A stretch of DNA of 64,000 nt from Lophium mytilinum. Taxonomy: Eukaryota > Ascomycota > Dothideomycetes > Mytilinidiales > Mytilinidiaceae. Below the pieces are notes generated by a model, which was given only the letters and a program-made list of their open reading frames with translations, searched no databases and was not told where the DNA came from. Position numbers and translations under genes: made by a program. The DNA is taken from the NCBI GenBank assembly GCA_010093605.1, contig MU004196.1, positions 522,255-586,254 of the forward strand, read 5' to 3'. Positions 63,691-64,000 of the stretch are shown here, piece after piece (the first letter of the stretch is position 1; every line of letters starts with the position of its first letter).

Positions 63691-64000
63691 CTACGAATAT
63701 CGCTCCGGAAAGTAACATCCCGGAGTGACGAGCCACAGCCCCCCTTGAACCACAGCGAATGCTGCGGCATCTACAACCGTCCAACCACTCTCCACAAACC
63801 ACCGCCACACGCTCTCCGTCTTAGACCCCGAGGCCCGCCACACCCAACTCACCGCCAGCACCGCAAACACGATACTCTGCGATACCAGCGTCGCCGAACA
63901 GAGCGTACTCACCTCGCCCTCTCCATCCTGGACCTTCTTGATCACCCGCCACTGCGGAAAAAAGGAGTAGAGGAGGAGAAGAGTAGTGAGCGGATTCAGA
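63691..64000 (-). CDS. partial membrane protein, N-terminus cut by the window edge
   Basis: The frame is open from the right edge down to a stop at 63691-63693; only the C-terminal ~102 residues are visible. Three hydrophobic segments are present: NPLTTLLLLYSFFPQW (at the edge), SATLVSQSIVFAVLAVSWVW and VVDAAAFAVVQGGLWLV, with polar loops between (IKKVQDGEGEVST and SKTESVWRWFVESG), so it is a multi-pass membrane protein. The ATG at 63945 is probably internal. Family not recognised. Its 3' region begins with the 13-bp minisatellite. Confidence 0.7.
   Translation of the reverse strand, partial: LNPLTTLLLLYSFFPQWRVIKKVQDGEGEVSTLCSATLVSQSIVFAVLAVSWVWRASGSKTESVWRWFVESGWTVVDAAAFAVVQGGLWLVTPGCYFPERYS

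Overview
This window looks like nuclear DNA of a filamentous ascomycete (Pezizomycotina; the gene set and compact introns would fit Dothideomycetes, but that is inference). Genes are broken by short introns (46-150 bp mostly, up to 417 bp) with GTRNGT donors and CTAAC/CTGAC-like branch points just before the acceptor. Recognisable genes include RAD52, SWC4/DMAP1, RAE1/GLE2, a FOL3-type folate ligase, a YFH7-type kinase, a Zn2Cys6 regulator and a fungal NACHT-WD40 receptor. I rebuilt exon structures by hand by joining frames at splice signals; each model given as joined exons comes out divisible by three. No CRISPR, rRNA or convincing tRNA gene was seen, and no LTR, viral or transposase-coding element.

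Layout. 0.3-0.9 kb: a small coiled-coil protein. 2.2-14.5 kb: F-box/LRR protein, F-box/ankyrin protein, a short-chain dehydrogenase, a 2H-phosphoesterase/EEP-nuclease/MJ1316 fusion (RNA-end processing), a small protein whose ATG appears to be split by an intron, and an F-box-like protein. 14.8-27.4 kb is a housekeeping block: SWC4, a low-complexity coiled-coil protein, a YFH7-like kinase, a DUF1761 membrane protein, RAE1 and RAD52. 27.4-29.9 kb is empty of recognisable genes. 29.9-44.3 kb: a patatin-like phospholipase with zinc-finger-like tail, a disordered Ser-rich protein, a FOL3-type ligase with an RGG tail, a Zn2Cys6 transcription factor with a foldback repeat upstream, a conserved hypothetical, and an EamA-family transporter. 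44.3-48.9 kb is gene-poor. 48.9-51.9 kb: peptide N-glycosidase A with a foldback MITE-like element in its intron, and a small conserved protein. 51.9-54.5 kb is a GC-rich tract with coding-like fragments that change frame. 54.6-55.4 kb: a DUF1279/FAM210-type mitochondrial protein. 55.4-58.5 kb has no clear gene. 58.5-63.0 kb: a large NACHT-WD40 NLR. A truncated membrane-protein gene runs off the right edge.

There is no operon-like system. The themes are ubiquitin-type substrate receptors (three F-box-type genes on the left), RNA-end or mRNA handling (2H-EEP-MJ1316, RAE1), DNA/chromatin maintenance (RAD52, SWC4) and self/non-self sensing (NLR on the right). The most noteworthy items are the 2H-EEP-MJ1316 fusion, two copies of one MITE-like foldback family (one inside the PNGase A intron), a three-unit inverted/direct repeat upstream of the Zn2Cys6 gene, the split start codon, and the possibly decaying coiled-coil locus at 52-54 kb.
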